Source: an uncultured Eggerthella sp. (GTDB taxonomy: Bacteria; Actinomycetota; Coriobacteriia; Coriobacteriales; Eggerthellaceae). From it: DNA of 64,000 nucleotides. The notes under the pieces are model-generated. The model was not told the DNA's origin, searched no databases, and saw only the letters and a program-made list of their open reading frames with translations. The translations under genes and the position numbers were made by a program. The stretch lies in NCBI GenBank assembly GCA_900542525.1, contig UQNZ01000004.1, forward strand, positions 62,001 to 126,000. The letters are read 5' to 3'. Within the stretch, counting starts at the first letter, position 1; the number at the start of each line of letters is the position of its first letter. Positions 33,102 through 42,259 of the stretch are shown piece after piece.

Positions 33102-33758
33102 ATGAGGAACTGCCCCTCCTGTCATATCGATTTCACCGGCATGCTCGATCGCTGCCCTCTGTGTGGAAGCAAGCTCGAAGGAACGCCTGAAGGCATGGTA
33201 TTCCCCGAAAACGAACTCGCGCGCACTAAGAAGATTGCGAAACGTTCCATGATCGCACTCACGTTCGCCGCGCTCGCCCTCATGGCCTTCCTCTGCGTGC
33301 GCACACATGCGCCCTTCGTAACGTGGATCGCTTCCTTTGCTGCGGTGATCGTGAACTACATCTTCATCCGCAATGTGGTCGTGCACTCCCCGAGCTTTCT
33401 CCGCATCATCGAGCGCTACTTCCTCGTGGTAATGGCGCTCATTCTCTTATTGCTGCTCGCAACGGGTGATAGCCGCCTTGCCACGTATGTCGTTCCCGCG
33501 CTCACCCTCGTCGCACTTTTCTTCAATGGGGTGCTCGTGGCGGTGTTTCGCAACGGATTCGTGCAGGGTTACGCGAAATATCTGCTGTTCAATTTCGTGC
33601 TTGGCATGGTGCCGCTCGTTTTGCTCGCAACAGGACTGGTGAGCCAACCGTCACTCTCGATCGCGAGCGGTATCGTTTCGGGATTGCTCTTAATATTGCT
33701 GCTCGTGCTCACACGTAAGCAGCTCTTCTCTGAAATGCAGAAACTCTTTCATCGCTGA
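33102..33758 (+). CDS. DUF6320 membrane protein with N-terminal zinc ribbon
   Basis: A 218-residue protein. The first 25 residues hold CPSC and CPLCG, a zinc-ribbon pair. The rest has about six membrane helices and ends in a short basic tail. It fits DUF6320 proteins, which in my memory are found beside alpha/beta hydrolases and alcohol acetyltransferases; the exact function is not known. AAGGAGAA precedes the ATG. It is the last gene of the three-gene operon and might anchor or feed the acyltransferase at the membrane. Confidence 0.72.
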   Translation: MRNCPSCHIDFTGMLDRCPLCGSKLEGTPEGMVFPENELARTKKIAKRSMIALTFAALALMAFLCVRTHAPFVTWIASFAAVIVNYIFIRNVVVHSPSFLRIIERYFLVVMALILLLLLATGDSRLATYVVPALTLVALFFNGVLVAVFRNGFVQGYAKYLLFNFVLGMVPLVLLATGLVSQPSLSIASGIVSGLLLILLLVLTRKQLFSEMQKLFHR

Positions 33759-33795
33759 TGCGAAGGTCATATGCGCACAAGCTAAGGACTACCTC

Positions 33796-35319
33796 TTATG
33801 AGGCTCTCCTGGGAACATACGCTGTTCGCATGAGCATATCTTCGCTCAAGTGCTCTTCTTGCGCTTCAGCAGCACGATCACGCGAACATGGAGTACGATC
33901 TTGTTTGTTCAAGTTCGAACGGATGCGCAAGTACTCCCAAACCAGCAGCACGAAGAGCAGCGCCATCACGATCAAGTACCCGATCACGGCTCCCGGCAAC
34001 CCCGTGAAGATAACGAGCAGCGTGGGCACGAAGAGAGAGAAGCCGAGCGTGATGACATAGAGTTTGGTCACATCTTTCTGGCGACGCATGATCGTAATGG
34101 TCTGGTAGAGAAAATCGATCGCAGCCGTTACGCCACCAGCTGCCAGCATGATATAGCTCAGTCCCCTGAACTGCTCGAAATCGATGCCATAGAGGAAACT
34201 CATGATAGGGATGCCGATCCATGCCATGACCCCCACATTCACCACGGTGAGCGCGATGATAAGCACGAAGATGCCAAGGATGATCAGATCGAAGCGGCGA
34301 CGTTTCGCAGGATCGTTCCACACGTTCGCCATGCGCACAAGAAGCGGTTTGTAGACCAGCTGCACGGTGAGCAAGATGCCCTGCGCAGGGAAATAGAGTG
34401 CATTGAAATAGAGCTGATTGTCGTAGGAGAGCGCGCCTTCCATCACGAACTTCGGCATGTTGTCGATGACCGCATAGAGGAAGAGCGCCACGAAGAGCGG
34501 TGCACAATTCTTGAAGAGCTGCCCGATCGAAGTTGCGCTCCATGAACGCTCCTTCGGCGTCTCTAAGAGTGCAAGCGGGAAGGTGACCACGATAAAGGTT
34601 AGCGCAGCAGCAACCGCCATACCAATACAAGCGACTATCATGTTGCGCGTAATGAGCAGCAATATCGAGAACACAACGAGTGCCGCCACCGAACGAAGAG
34701 CTTGCGAAACGCCCGCCAAGTAGAGCTTATCGACCTGCTGGAGACGACCTTCATATACGTCCGCCAACCCATCGACCATACGGTAGAGATACACGCCGAT
34801 CGAAATATAGAACATGGTGCTATCGTAGCCACGGATCTGGCAATAGATCACCCCTACCGCCACCATAGCCACGCACGTGATCCAGCGGTTGATCTGATAA
34901 TCCATGAACGTATGCTTCTCGTTCACATCCGAGACCTGGTAGGTACGCACACCGAAATTCGCCAGGATCATGAGCAGCGTACCGGTAACGAAAGCCATCG
35001 AGAACATGCCTGCTTGTTCGGCGCCGACCAGCTGTGTGGCGATGATGGTAAGTATGGGGAAAACCATGCCCCAAGCACCCACGCCAACCGTGTTCCAGAT
35101 GAAATCACGCGTGGTGCGATGCGCAGCGTATTCTTCCTCCTGATCGGAAAGCGATCCTTCAGAAAGCGCCCCCATCACGCGGTCGAACCACTGATTCACC
35201 AAGCGCGCGATGAAATTCTGTTTGTGCATGCGCGGTTCATTGCGCTGTCGTGGAGCCTCTTGCAGGCGCGGTTGCGGGGTGTGTTGTGGATGTTGTGTTG
35301 TTCGGCAATCTTTCTTCAT
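33796..35319 (-). CDS. MOP-superfamily flippase-like membrane protein
   Basis: A protein of about 507 residues with some 12-14 membrane helices. It resembles polysaccharide or lipid-linked oligosaccharide flippases (Wzx/MATE-like) in length and helix pattern. The N-terminal 80 residues are cytoplasmic and rich in charged residues; the C-terminal tail (about 35 residues) is also polar. ATG 35319 is a guess with no strong ribosome site; a TTG at 35385 and a later ATG (35232, MHKQN) are alternatives. It converges with the DUF6320 gene, only 37 bp away, and could be functionally linked to the acylation operon, but no glycosyltransferase is nearby. Confidence 0.7.
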   Translation of the reverse strand: MKKDCRTTQHPQHTPQPRLQEAPRQRNEPRMHKQNFIARLVNQWFDRVMGALSEGSLSDQEEEYAAHRTTRDFIWNTVGVGAWGMVFPILTIIATQLVGAEQAGMFSMAFVTGTLLMILANFGVRTYQVSDVNEKHTFMDYQINRWITCVAMVAVGVIYCQIRGYDSTMFYISIGVYLYRMVDGLADVYEGRLQQVDKLYLAGVSQALRSVAALVVFSILLLITRNMIVACIGMAVAAALTFIVVTFPLALLETPKERSWSATSIGQLFKNCAPLFVALFLYAVIDNMPKFVMEGALSYDNQLYFNALYFPAQGILLTVQLVYKPLLVRMANVWNDPAKRRRFDLIILGIFVLIIALTVVNVGVMAWIGIPIMSFLYGIDFEQFRGLSYIMLAAGGVTAAIDFLYQTITIMRRQKDVTKLYVITLGFSLFVPTLLVIFTGLPGAVIGYLIVMALLFVLLVWEYLRIRSNLNKQDRTPCSRDRAAEAQEEHLSEDMLMRTAYVPRRAS

Positions 35320-35559
35320 GGTTAAATAATCGCACCACTTGCGCCGCCGATGCAATGTGATCGTGCGCTCTTTCAAATTCTCCAATATATCTTTACCTTA
35401 ACGTAAGAAAATGCGTGTCAAAGTGCCCGAACGCGGGATAATAGAGATCGAGATCCGGAATTGCAAAGATACACGAAAGGCAGAATGCGCAATACAGGGA
35501 CATGCACGGACGCCAAGATGCACGACGACGCAAAAACGTATGATAAGGGGATAGACAAC

Positions 35560-36228
35560 ATGAATGAACTTCTAGGACGAGAGATCACGGGGCTACTCTT
35601 CGATGCCGATGGCACCCTGCTCGATACCTACGACCTGATCCTTTCATCTATGCGTTACACGATCAACGAAAGATGCAGCGAGAACTATTCCGATGCGGAG
35701 TTGATGCGCGGCGTCGGCACGCCGCTGCCCGATCAGATGCTCTCCTTTGCAAAAGGCGATACGCGAAGAGCCGATGAGCTGGTCATAACCTATCGTGCGC
35801 ACAACGACGCCATCCATGATGCGGGTATCCGCACCTTTCCTGATACGCGCGCAGCACTCGAGCGCTTTCGCGCCATGGGTTTCAAGATGGGCGTAGTCAC
35901 TTCGAAACGCCACGAATTGGCCGAACGCGGGCTGGAACTTACCGGTATTGCAGAATTCTTCGATGCGCTGATCGCGCCCGATGATTGGCCTGAGCATAAA
36001 CCCGCGCCAGGACCGATCCTGCATGAATGTGAGCTACTCGGTCTTGACCCACACGCATGCCTCTACATTGGCGATAGCCCCTATGATATTCAAGCAGGAA
36101 ATCGCGCGGGCTGCCTTACGGTCGCAGCGCTCTGGGGCATGTTCCCCACAACAGCACTCGAAGCGGAAGATCCCTCGCTCAATTGCGCTACGCTCAGCCA
36201 CTTAGCCGACCTGTTCGAACTCGAATAA
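35560..36228 (+). CDS. HAD-family phosphatase, phosphoglycolate-phosphatase-like
   Basis: A 222-residue HAD hydrolase. Motif I is DADGT (D15 nucleophile, D17 acid), motif II is VTSK, motif III lysine is in EHKPAPGP and motif IV is GDSPYD. A helical cap lies between motifs I and II, as in Gph and PpaX. It should hydrolyse a small phosphate ester such as phosphoglycolate or pyrophosphate. The ATG at 35560 is chosen because AAGGGG lies upstream; the longer frame from 35461 would add 33 residues without support. It stands alone. Confidence 0.88.
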   Translation: MNELLGREITGLLFDADGTLLDTYDLILSSMRYTINERCSENYSDAELMRGVGTPLPDQMLSFAKGDTRRADELVITYRAHNDAIHDAGIRTFPDTRAALERFRAMGFKMGVVTSKRHELAERGLELTGIAEFFDALIAPDDWPEHKPAPGPILHECELLGLDPHACLYIGDSPYDIQAGNRAGCLTVAALWGMFPTTALEAEDPSLNCATLSHLADLFELE

Positions 36229-36279
36229 AAAAACACGCTAAGCAGAAAAGCCTTGACTGATCGCACACGCACTGACGAA

Positions 36280-37512
36280 CTAGAGCACCGCTTCAGCGCT
36301 GCGGTTGCCCCCTGCTTCAGCGGTTTGCGAGCGCTTCTTTGCAGCCACGAGCCCCACACAGAAGAAAGCAAGGGCGAAGAGAGCCATCACGCCGAGCGCG
36401 ACAAAGAGCGTGTTTGGCTGCGCGCCTGCCGCGCCCGTACAAAGATCAGCAACAGCCTGACATGCCTGCGTATACCAAAGACCCGGTAGCCAATGAGCGA
36501 TATTGCGCACCACTGGTTCCATGAGACTGATCGAGAACCACGCGCCGCCGAAGAACGATATCGCAAGGCCGACGATATTCCCTACCGAATTCGCTACTGC
36601 CGTATTGGCACCGAGCATACCGAGCATGAACCCAATGGATGCAGGAATGAGCGAAAAGACGAGTACTACGAGCGTGATCGCCGCCATACCGCCTGCTCCA
36701 AGCTGCGCGACTCCTTCAGGGAATACGAGCGCGCCAAGCACGAGCACCCATGCGACCGAAGCAAGCGCAATGGCAAGACAACTGAGCACCAGTTGTACAT
36801 TGAGCGATCGAAGCGGCAGCGGAGAGGCAAGGTTGCGCTTACGCACATCACTGCGTCCGATACGGTAGAGCAGCACACCGATACATACGGTAATGCCGGT
36901 GAAGAGCGGATACATGCCCCACGTAAGGTAGAAGATGAGCTGGTCAAGAGGTGTTTTGGATTGTTCTCCCTCAAGCACCGTGCCATGCGCCTGCTTCGAC
37001 GCGAAGGCAAGCGCATCTTGCGTAAGAGCGTTAATATCATCGGTTCCTTCGGCAAGAGCCAGCGTATGAAGCAGCGAAGCATATTCATCCACGACCTCAT
37101 CCACATACGCTCCTGAAAGCGACGAGTAACTGAATACCGCTTCCATTTCAGGAATCTCTTCAGCACTCTCTGCTGCAAGGAAACGCTCTTCGTAGCCTTC
37201 AGGGATGATGAGCAAATAATCCACGTAGCCCTTCGCAACCGCATCTTGAATAGCAACACGATCATCCACTACTTCGATCGCTTCCCCGCCTTCTGCAAGC
37301 GTTTCGGCAAGTGAATGCGAGATAGTGCTGTTATCGCGATCGATGATCGAATAGACATATTCAGCACGCTCGAATTCATCGCCTTGCCTATCATCGAGCG
37401 GAACGGCAGAAAATGCCAATACAACACTCATGAAGCTCATGCCAACCACATAGATAAGAGGAAAGGCGAATGATGCGCGCATGATGCGCATAGCACACTT
37501 AAAGACTTGCAT
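36280..37512 (-). CDS. ABC-2 type permease, second subunit
   Basis: A 410-residue ABC-2 permease: one N-terminal helix, a large extracytoplasmic segment (about 35-195) and five or six helices at the C-terminal half. This arrangement matches YhbN/YhfS-like drug or lipid exporter permeases. It overlaps the preceding permease gene by 14 bp and is last in a three-gene exporter operon. Substrate unknown. Confidence 0.82.
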   Translation of the reverse strand: MQVFKCAMRIMRASFAFPLIYVVGMSFMSVVLAFSAVPLDDRQGDEFERAEYVYSIIDRDNSTISHSLAETLAEGGEAIEVVDDRVAIQDAVAKGYVDYLLIIPEGYEERFLAAESAEEIPEMEAVFSYSSLSGAYVDEVVDEYASLLHTLALAEGTDDINALTQDALAFASKQAHGTVLEGEQSKTPLDQLIFYLTWGMYPLFTGITVCIGVLLYRIGRSDVRKRNLASPLPLRSLNVQLVLSCLAIALASVAWVLVLGALVFPEGVAQLGAGGMAAITLVVLVFSLIPASIGFMLGMLGANTAVANSVGNIVGLAISFFGGAWFSISLMEPVVRNIAHWLPGLWYTQACQAVADLCTGAAGAQPNTLFVALGVMALFALAFFCVGLVAAKKRSQTAEAGGNRSAEAVL

Positions 37513-38794
37513 AGCGTTTCCTCCTCAGCGAGCGAGCGGAGAGCGCGAAGAAGATGAGCGCCATCACGAGCAGAATCACAAGATGCCCAAACGTTTGTGC
37601 ATAGGTGTCGTAATACATGGTCGCGTAGAAGGCTTGACATACTTGCACGACCGGGTTGATCACATCCAACCACGGAGCGTTTTGCGATACAGCATCGGCG
37701 AAATCCATCGCGAAAGTACCATAGAGCCCCGCAAAGAGAGAGGCCACGCATACGAGCCCTGTTATGATGCCGCTCTTCGCCTGGTCGGACACTTTCGGAA
37801 TAGCGGCGAGCGCGCATCCAAGTGCTGTGGCGCAAAGAGAGGCAACGAGGCAGATGAGGGTGCAGACACCCACACGATCTCCAAAGTCAACGTCACCGAC
37901 CACCACTAAGAAAGCGAAGAGTACGAGCAAGCTCGCAAACGAGAGTAACCAGCTCGCAAGCAGCGTAACGAAAGCGGTCTTACCATGCGAAAGCGCACCG
38001 AGCGAACGACGCGCCGCAAGGGCAGATGCATTCGCGCGGATCTGCTGGAACCCTATAAGTCCGATACTTGCACCGAAGAACGCCGCCATGCCGAAAAGGG
38101 CAAAATAGTAACGCAGCGATTCACGTGGAGCATTGTCGGTAACGCTTGCGCGCACGGTAGCTCCAACAGGGGCCATGAGCGTCTCGATGAATCCAGGGTC
38201 GGCGAGCACTGACGGATTCTTCTGCAAAGTTTCCTTGATCAAGGCTTCTTCAGCCACATAGCGATCCATGATCATCATGAGGATGGAAGGCTCCACCTCG
38301 TACGTTTCAGCAGCACTGGTGGCTTTTGCGAGTACGGTTTGCACCTCACCATCGACATACCGCACATAGCCTGCGTATTCGTCATCAGTTCCTAGGCTCT
38401 CGCGCACGAGCGCGGCGGCTTCGTCGGACGAGGACGCATAGGTGATGTTGAAGAGCGCATCATCGCCTTCGCCGAGTGCTTCCATGAAGATAGCGAATGC
38501 CTGTGCACCGAACGATTCTTCATCGAAGACACCCCCAACCCAAGCGCCTACCTGCGCCGTTGATGCGATATCCTCAAAGGAGGTAGCGGTGCGATCCTCC
38601 CCGTTCGCTTGCTCTTCATCGACCACGACCACATTCACGGAAACTGTTTCCGCTCGCTCATCGAGCGCGCCGAGCATCATCACGAACAATGAACCGAGCA
38701 CGATCGGAAAGACGAGCGTCCAGATGAGCACTCCAGGCACCCGCACGAGCTGAAGCAATGAGTATTTGAAACTAGCCCACATAACCGCCCTCAA
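37499..38794 (-). CDS. ABC-2 type permease, first subunit
   Basis: A 431-residue permease with the same plan as its neighbour: an N-terminal helix (VPGVLIWTLVFPIVLGSLF), an extracytoplasmic segment (about 45-230) and six C-terminal helices. The two permeases are probably paralogues that pair as a heterodimer. Its start overlaps the ATPase stop by 4 bp, and its end overlaps the second permease. Confidence 0.83.
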   Translation of the reverse strand: MRAVMWASFKYSLLQLVRVPGVLIWTLVFPIVLGSLFVMMLGALDERAETVSVNVVVVDEEQANGEDRTATSFEDIASTAQVGAWVGGVFDEESFGAQAFAIFMEALGEGDDALFNITYASSSDEAAALVRESLGTDDEYAGYVRYVDGEVQTVLAKATSAAETYEVEPSILMMIMDRYVAEEALIKETLQKNPSVLADPGFIETLMAPVGATVRASVTDNAPRESLRYYFALFGMAAFFGASIGLIGFQQIRANASALAARRSLGALSHGKTAFVTLLASWLLSFASLLVLFAFLVVVGDVDFGDRVGVCTLICLVASLCATALGCALAAIPKVSDQAKSGIITGLVCVASLFAGLYGTFAMDFADAVSQNAPWLDVINPVVQVCQAFYATMYYDTYAQTFGHLVILLVMALIFFALSARSLRRKRYASL

Positions 38795-39726
38795 TCACGT
38801 AGCTCACGACCGGTGATCTCTAAGAACACATCGTTGAGCGTAGGCGGCTCAGCCCAAATGCGCCCAGGCTTGATGCGTGCTGCTGAAAGCGTATCGAGCA
38901 CATCAGCTACATTGTGCTCAGCATTCTCGCACACCACTTCCAGCCTTCCGCTTTCATATTCCACGCGCAGCGCATGCGGAAGCGACCGCAACTTGATGAG
39001 CGCGGCCTCGGAAACGTCTGCTTCGATGATGATCTTCTCGCCTGCTGCAACGAGCGCTTTGAGCTCCTCGTTCGTACCGCACGCGAGCGTATGCCCCTTA
39101 TCCATGATCATGATACGCGTGCAGATCTCTTCGACCTCTTCCATATAGTGACTGGTATAAACGATGGTCGATCCTTCTGCATTCATCTGTTTGATGCCAT
39201 CGAGGATCGACGCGCGGCTCTGTGGATCGACCGCCACGGTGGGTTCATCGAGGAAGATGAGCTCGGGACGATGTGCGATGCCACAAGCTATATTGAGGCG
39301 TCGCAAAAGGCCACCGGAAAGCTTCTTAGGACGCACGCGAGTGTAATCTTCGAGCCCTACGAATTCGATAGCGCGCTTCACCAGCTGCTTACGCTCTGCT
39401 GCATCTGAAACATACAGGCTACAGAAGTAGTCGATATTCTGTTGAACGCTCAACTCTTCGAATACTGCGATATTCTGCGGGACGATACCGATGCGCCGTT
39501 TCAAGTCATAGCGCGTTTGCATCATAGGCTGACCGAACAGCTCGATCTCGCCGCGATCGTAGGTGAGCAACTGCAAGATGCAATTGATGGCAGTCGTCTT
39601 CCCACTGCCGTTCGGCCCGAGCAAGCCGAAAATCTCACCTGGCGCGATCTCAAGCGTGAAGTGATCGAGAGCCACCGCGCTTCCGTAGCGTTTAACAAGG
39701 TCCTTAACGGATACGATCGATTCCAC
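38791..39726 (-). CDS. ABC-2 exporter ATPase
   Basis: A 311-residue ATPase of the DrrA/CcmA type. Walker A is GPNGSGKTT, signature LSGGLLRR, Walker B LIFLDEP, switch histidine in YTSHYMEE. The C-terminal 80 residues form the extension usual in drug and lipid exporter ATPases. It is first in the exporter operon and is divergent from the LuxR regulator gene (224-bp gap), which may control it. Confidence 0.92.
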   Translation of the reverse strand: MESIVSVKDLVKRYGSAVALDHFTLEIAPGEIFGLLGPNGSGKTTAINCILQLLTYDRGEIELFGQPMMQTRYDLKRRIGIVPQNIAVFEELSVQQNIDYFCSLYVSDAAERKQLVKRAIEFVGLEDYTRVRPKKLSGGLLRRLNIACGIAHRPELIFLDEPTVAVDPQSRASILDGIKQMNAEGSTIVYTSHYMEEVEEICTRIMIMDKGHTLACGTNEELKALVAAGEKIIIEADVSEAALIKLRSLPHALRVEYESGRLEVVCENAEHNVADVLDTLSAARIKPGRIWAEPPTLNDVFLEITGRELRD

Positions 39727-39950
39727 GGGGTTCCTCTTTCTTCCTACAAAAAACGATAGCGCTTTTCGCGCACGAACCGAACGAACAGCCCATGCGAAGA
39801 AATGCTCATCTTGCGCACAAGGTCAGAATCATCATCTCTCAAGCTGACGCACTTGAGAATATGACATTTGTCATCCATAGGAAGAAACAAAAGCTGAACT
39901 GGAATTTCTTGCAGAACTGAGAAGAACGCCACAAACGCTACAATAATGGC

Positions 39951-40739
39951 ATGAGAAGTTTCATCGATGAAATAGTGCTGACCATTCTCTGCTGCCTGTT
40001 CTCGCTTCTTGCGAGCAAAAGCGAGCTTGCCATCGTGGGATTGCTCGCAGCAGTGGTGCTGATCTGCATCTGCTCCTGCGCAAGCAAGTCCGTGCGTATA
40101 AGCGTTCAGGTTCTTTTCTATCTCTGTGCGATCGTGATCAGTGATATCTTTTTCTACCTGCCGGTAGTTGTCTATCTTGCCCTGCGCGAACGCCCGTGGC
40201 TCGTTCGTCTGCTCTGGATCGCACCCCTTGTGAGCGCGATGGCCTTGAACGCTTCTGGCGTAACAGGGTCATACAGCATCGGTCTTCAATTACAGGGTTC
40301 CCTCATTGCGGCCGGATTTGCAGCACTAGACATACCGGGCGTTTTTGAAGCGGTGGTGAGCATCGAGACGCTCTTATGTGCGATCGCAGTCGTGCTTGCC
40401 GTGCGCAACTTGCGCGAGACGAGTGAACGCGAAGCATACCGTTTCGCCTACGATGACCTACGCGAAGGCTATCTTTCCCTCATTCAAGCTGCTGTACAAA
40501 GCGCTGAAAAGGACAACGAGACCGCACAACTGCTCGCGCACGAGACAGAACGTTTCGCCGACTTGACCGAGCGCGAACTCAGCATTGTCCGCCTCGTAGC
40601 GCAAGGGATGGACAATCGCGAGATCGCAAGCACGCTCTTTCTTTCCGAAGGAACCGTGCGCAATCATATCAGCTCGATCCTTTCCAAAAAAGCACTTTCC
40701 AACCGCACTCAAATTGCGGTGCTCTACTACCGCAACTAA
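39951..40739 (+). CDS. Membrane-bound LuxR-family regulator
   Basis: A 262-residue protein with about five or six N-terminal membrane helices (1-145), a cytoplasmic linker (150-195) and a C-terminal LuxR helix-turn-helix (LTERELSIVRLVAQGMDNREIA, split at about 200-255). Membrane-anchored LuxR regulators are abundant in Coriobacteriia and probably sense membrane or extracellular signals. The ATG lies 6 bases after a TACAAT box (39939-39944) and has no ribosome site, so the mRNA is probably leaderless. The neighbouring exporter operon is a likely target. Confidence 0.85.
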   Translation: MRSFIDEIVLTILCCLFSLLASKSELAIVGLLAAVVLICICSCASKSVRISVQVLFYLCAIVISDIFFYLPVVVYLALRERPWLVRLLWIAPLVSAMALNASGVTGSYSIGLQLQGSLIAAGFAALDIPGVFEAVVSIETLLCAIAVVLAVRNLRETSEREAYRFAYDDLREGYLSLIQAAVQSAEKDNETAQLLAHETERFADLTERELSIVRLVAQGMDNREIASTLFLSEGTVRNHISSILSKKALSNRTQIAVLYYRN

Positions 40740-40894
40740 CAGACACGGACGAGAAACACCCTCTTGCTTCACGAGATGCAGGCTTCGCCGATTCGTCGTT
40801 CCCACAAAACTGATTGAGCTAGTATAGCGAGAATGGAAAATCCACTCGTGCGGATCACCACGCGAACGCTACGCAAGCACAAGGGAGCACCGAA

Positions 40895-42148
40895 GTGACA
40901 ACACCCACAAAAAAGACCTCGCGCAGGAGCATGCTCTGCTTCATACTGTTCGTCCTTCTTGGGTTTTCGCTCGGTTGTTCAGAGTTCGTGATCATTGGCA
41001 TCGAGCCTGAACTTGCCGATAATTACCACTGCTCGATCGCACGCATCGGGGAGCTGATCAGTCTCTTTGCGCTCGCTTACGCTATCGCAACCCCGCTTCT
41101 TTCGATCTTCACCGGATCCCTCCGGCGCTCGACCATTCTGATGGTCTATCTTGCGATCTTCGTTGTGAGCAACTTCGTTTCTGCCACCGCTCCCACCTAT
41201 GAAGTGCTGCTTATCTCACGTATCGTGATGGGCGCGGTCTCTGGCCCCCTGCTCGCCGTTGCCACTACCTACGTGCCTGATTTGCTGGGCGCAAATCGGT
41301 CGTCGATCGGCATCTCGATCATCTATGCGGCCTTTTCGATCGCGCTCGTGCTCGCAACGAGCGCTGGGCGCTTCATCGTCGAATACCTCACTTGGCATGT
41401 GGCGATGGATGCCGCCTTCTTCTTCGCACTCATATCCGCCGTGCTACTCACGATCTTCGTACCACACGAAGCATCTCCACATAAAGAAAGATCTACACAA
41501 GAGCGCTCCGCTCTCGCCTCTCTGCGCGAACAAGTGGTTCTCTTCAAAGAGCCGTCTATTATCTTCGGCGTACTGCTCTTCACTTTCGGCGTGGGAGCAG
41601 TCTACACCTTCTATGGCTACGTGGCTCCCTACCTCGAAACCTACCTTGGATTTCCACCGGCACAATCAGGCATCTTCCTGCTTGTCTTCGGCATCATCTG
41701 CATCGTGTCCGACCTGATCTCAGGCGTGGTGGATGTGCGTGCAGGCATGAAGCCCATTCCCGCGATGCTGCTTGCGCTCGCGCTCGCCCTTCTCGCACTC
41801 TGGCTCTGCAAGACGAATAGCATGCTTGCGCTCGTCCCCATCTTCCTTATCGCACTGCTCATGTATAGTTTCTCGATCTCGTGCATCACGATGTTCATGG
41901 GTGTAGCGCGCAAACGCCATCCACGCGCGCTCGTACTTGCTGCCTCCATCGAGCCAACCTCATTCAATATCGGCATCGCCTTCGGCACCCTCGTGGGAGG
42001 CTTTGTTGTGACCCACGCAGGACTTGGTGAGGTCGGCCTTGTTGGCGGCATCTTAGGAGTGCTCTCTTGTATCTGCGCAGCAATCGCACGACGCTTCTGG
42101 CAGCGCATGCAGAACGAATCCACAACAACACCTCACATGCTCGACTAA
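40895..42148 (+). CDS. MFS efflux transporter (DHA1-like)
   Basis: A 417-residue transporter with 12 helices and the DHA1-type opening (FSLGCSEFVIIGIEPELADNY). A motif A-like loop (FTGSLRRST) follows helix 2. It resembles AraJ/CmlA-type exporters of drugs or sugars. The start is GTG with AGGGAG upstream. It follows the LuxR regulator by 155 bp in the same direction and may be controlled by it. Substrate unknown. Confidence 0.87.
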   Translation: MTTPTKKTSRRSMLCFILFVLLGFSLGCSEFVIIGIEPELADNYHCSIARIGELISLFALAYAIATPLLSIFTGSLRRSTILMVYLAIFVVSNFVSATAPTYEVLLISRIVMGAVSGPLLAVATTYVPDLLGANRSSIGISIIYAAFSIALVLATSAGRFIVEYLTWHVAMDAAFFFALISAVLLTIFVPHEASPHKERSTQERSALASLREQVVLFKEPSIIFGVLLFTFGVGAVYTFYGYVAPYLETYLGFPPAQSGIFLLVFGIICIVSDLISGVVDVRAGMKPIPAMLLALALALLALWLCKTNSMLALVPIFLIALLMYSFSISCITMFMGVARKRHPRALVLAASIEPTSFNIGIAFGTLVGGFVVTHAGLGEVGLVGGILGVLSCICAAIARRFWQRMQNESTTTPHMLD

Positions 42149-42259
42149 TCGCTCTGATATACTGGTCTCTAATCTATTTCGCGGGAAAATGCCGGTCGCG
42201 CAACACCTTTTGCACCGTTGAACGCCCTTGTCTTCCCTTCTCAAGAAAAGGAGATGCCC

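Noticed and set aside
33850..34545. 231-codon plus-strand frame opposite the flippase-like gene
   Set aside because: Charged, His/Glu/Arg-rich product typical of the antisense of a membrane protein gene.
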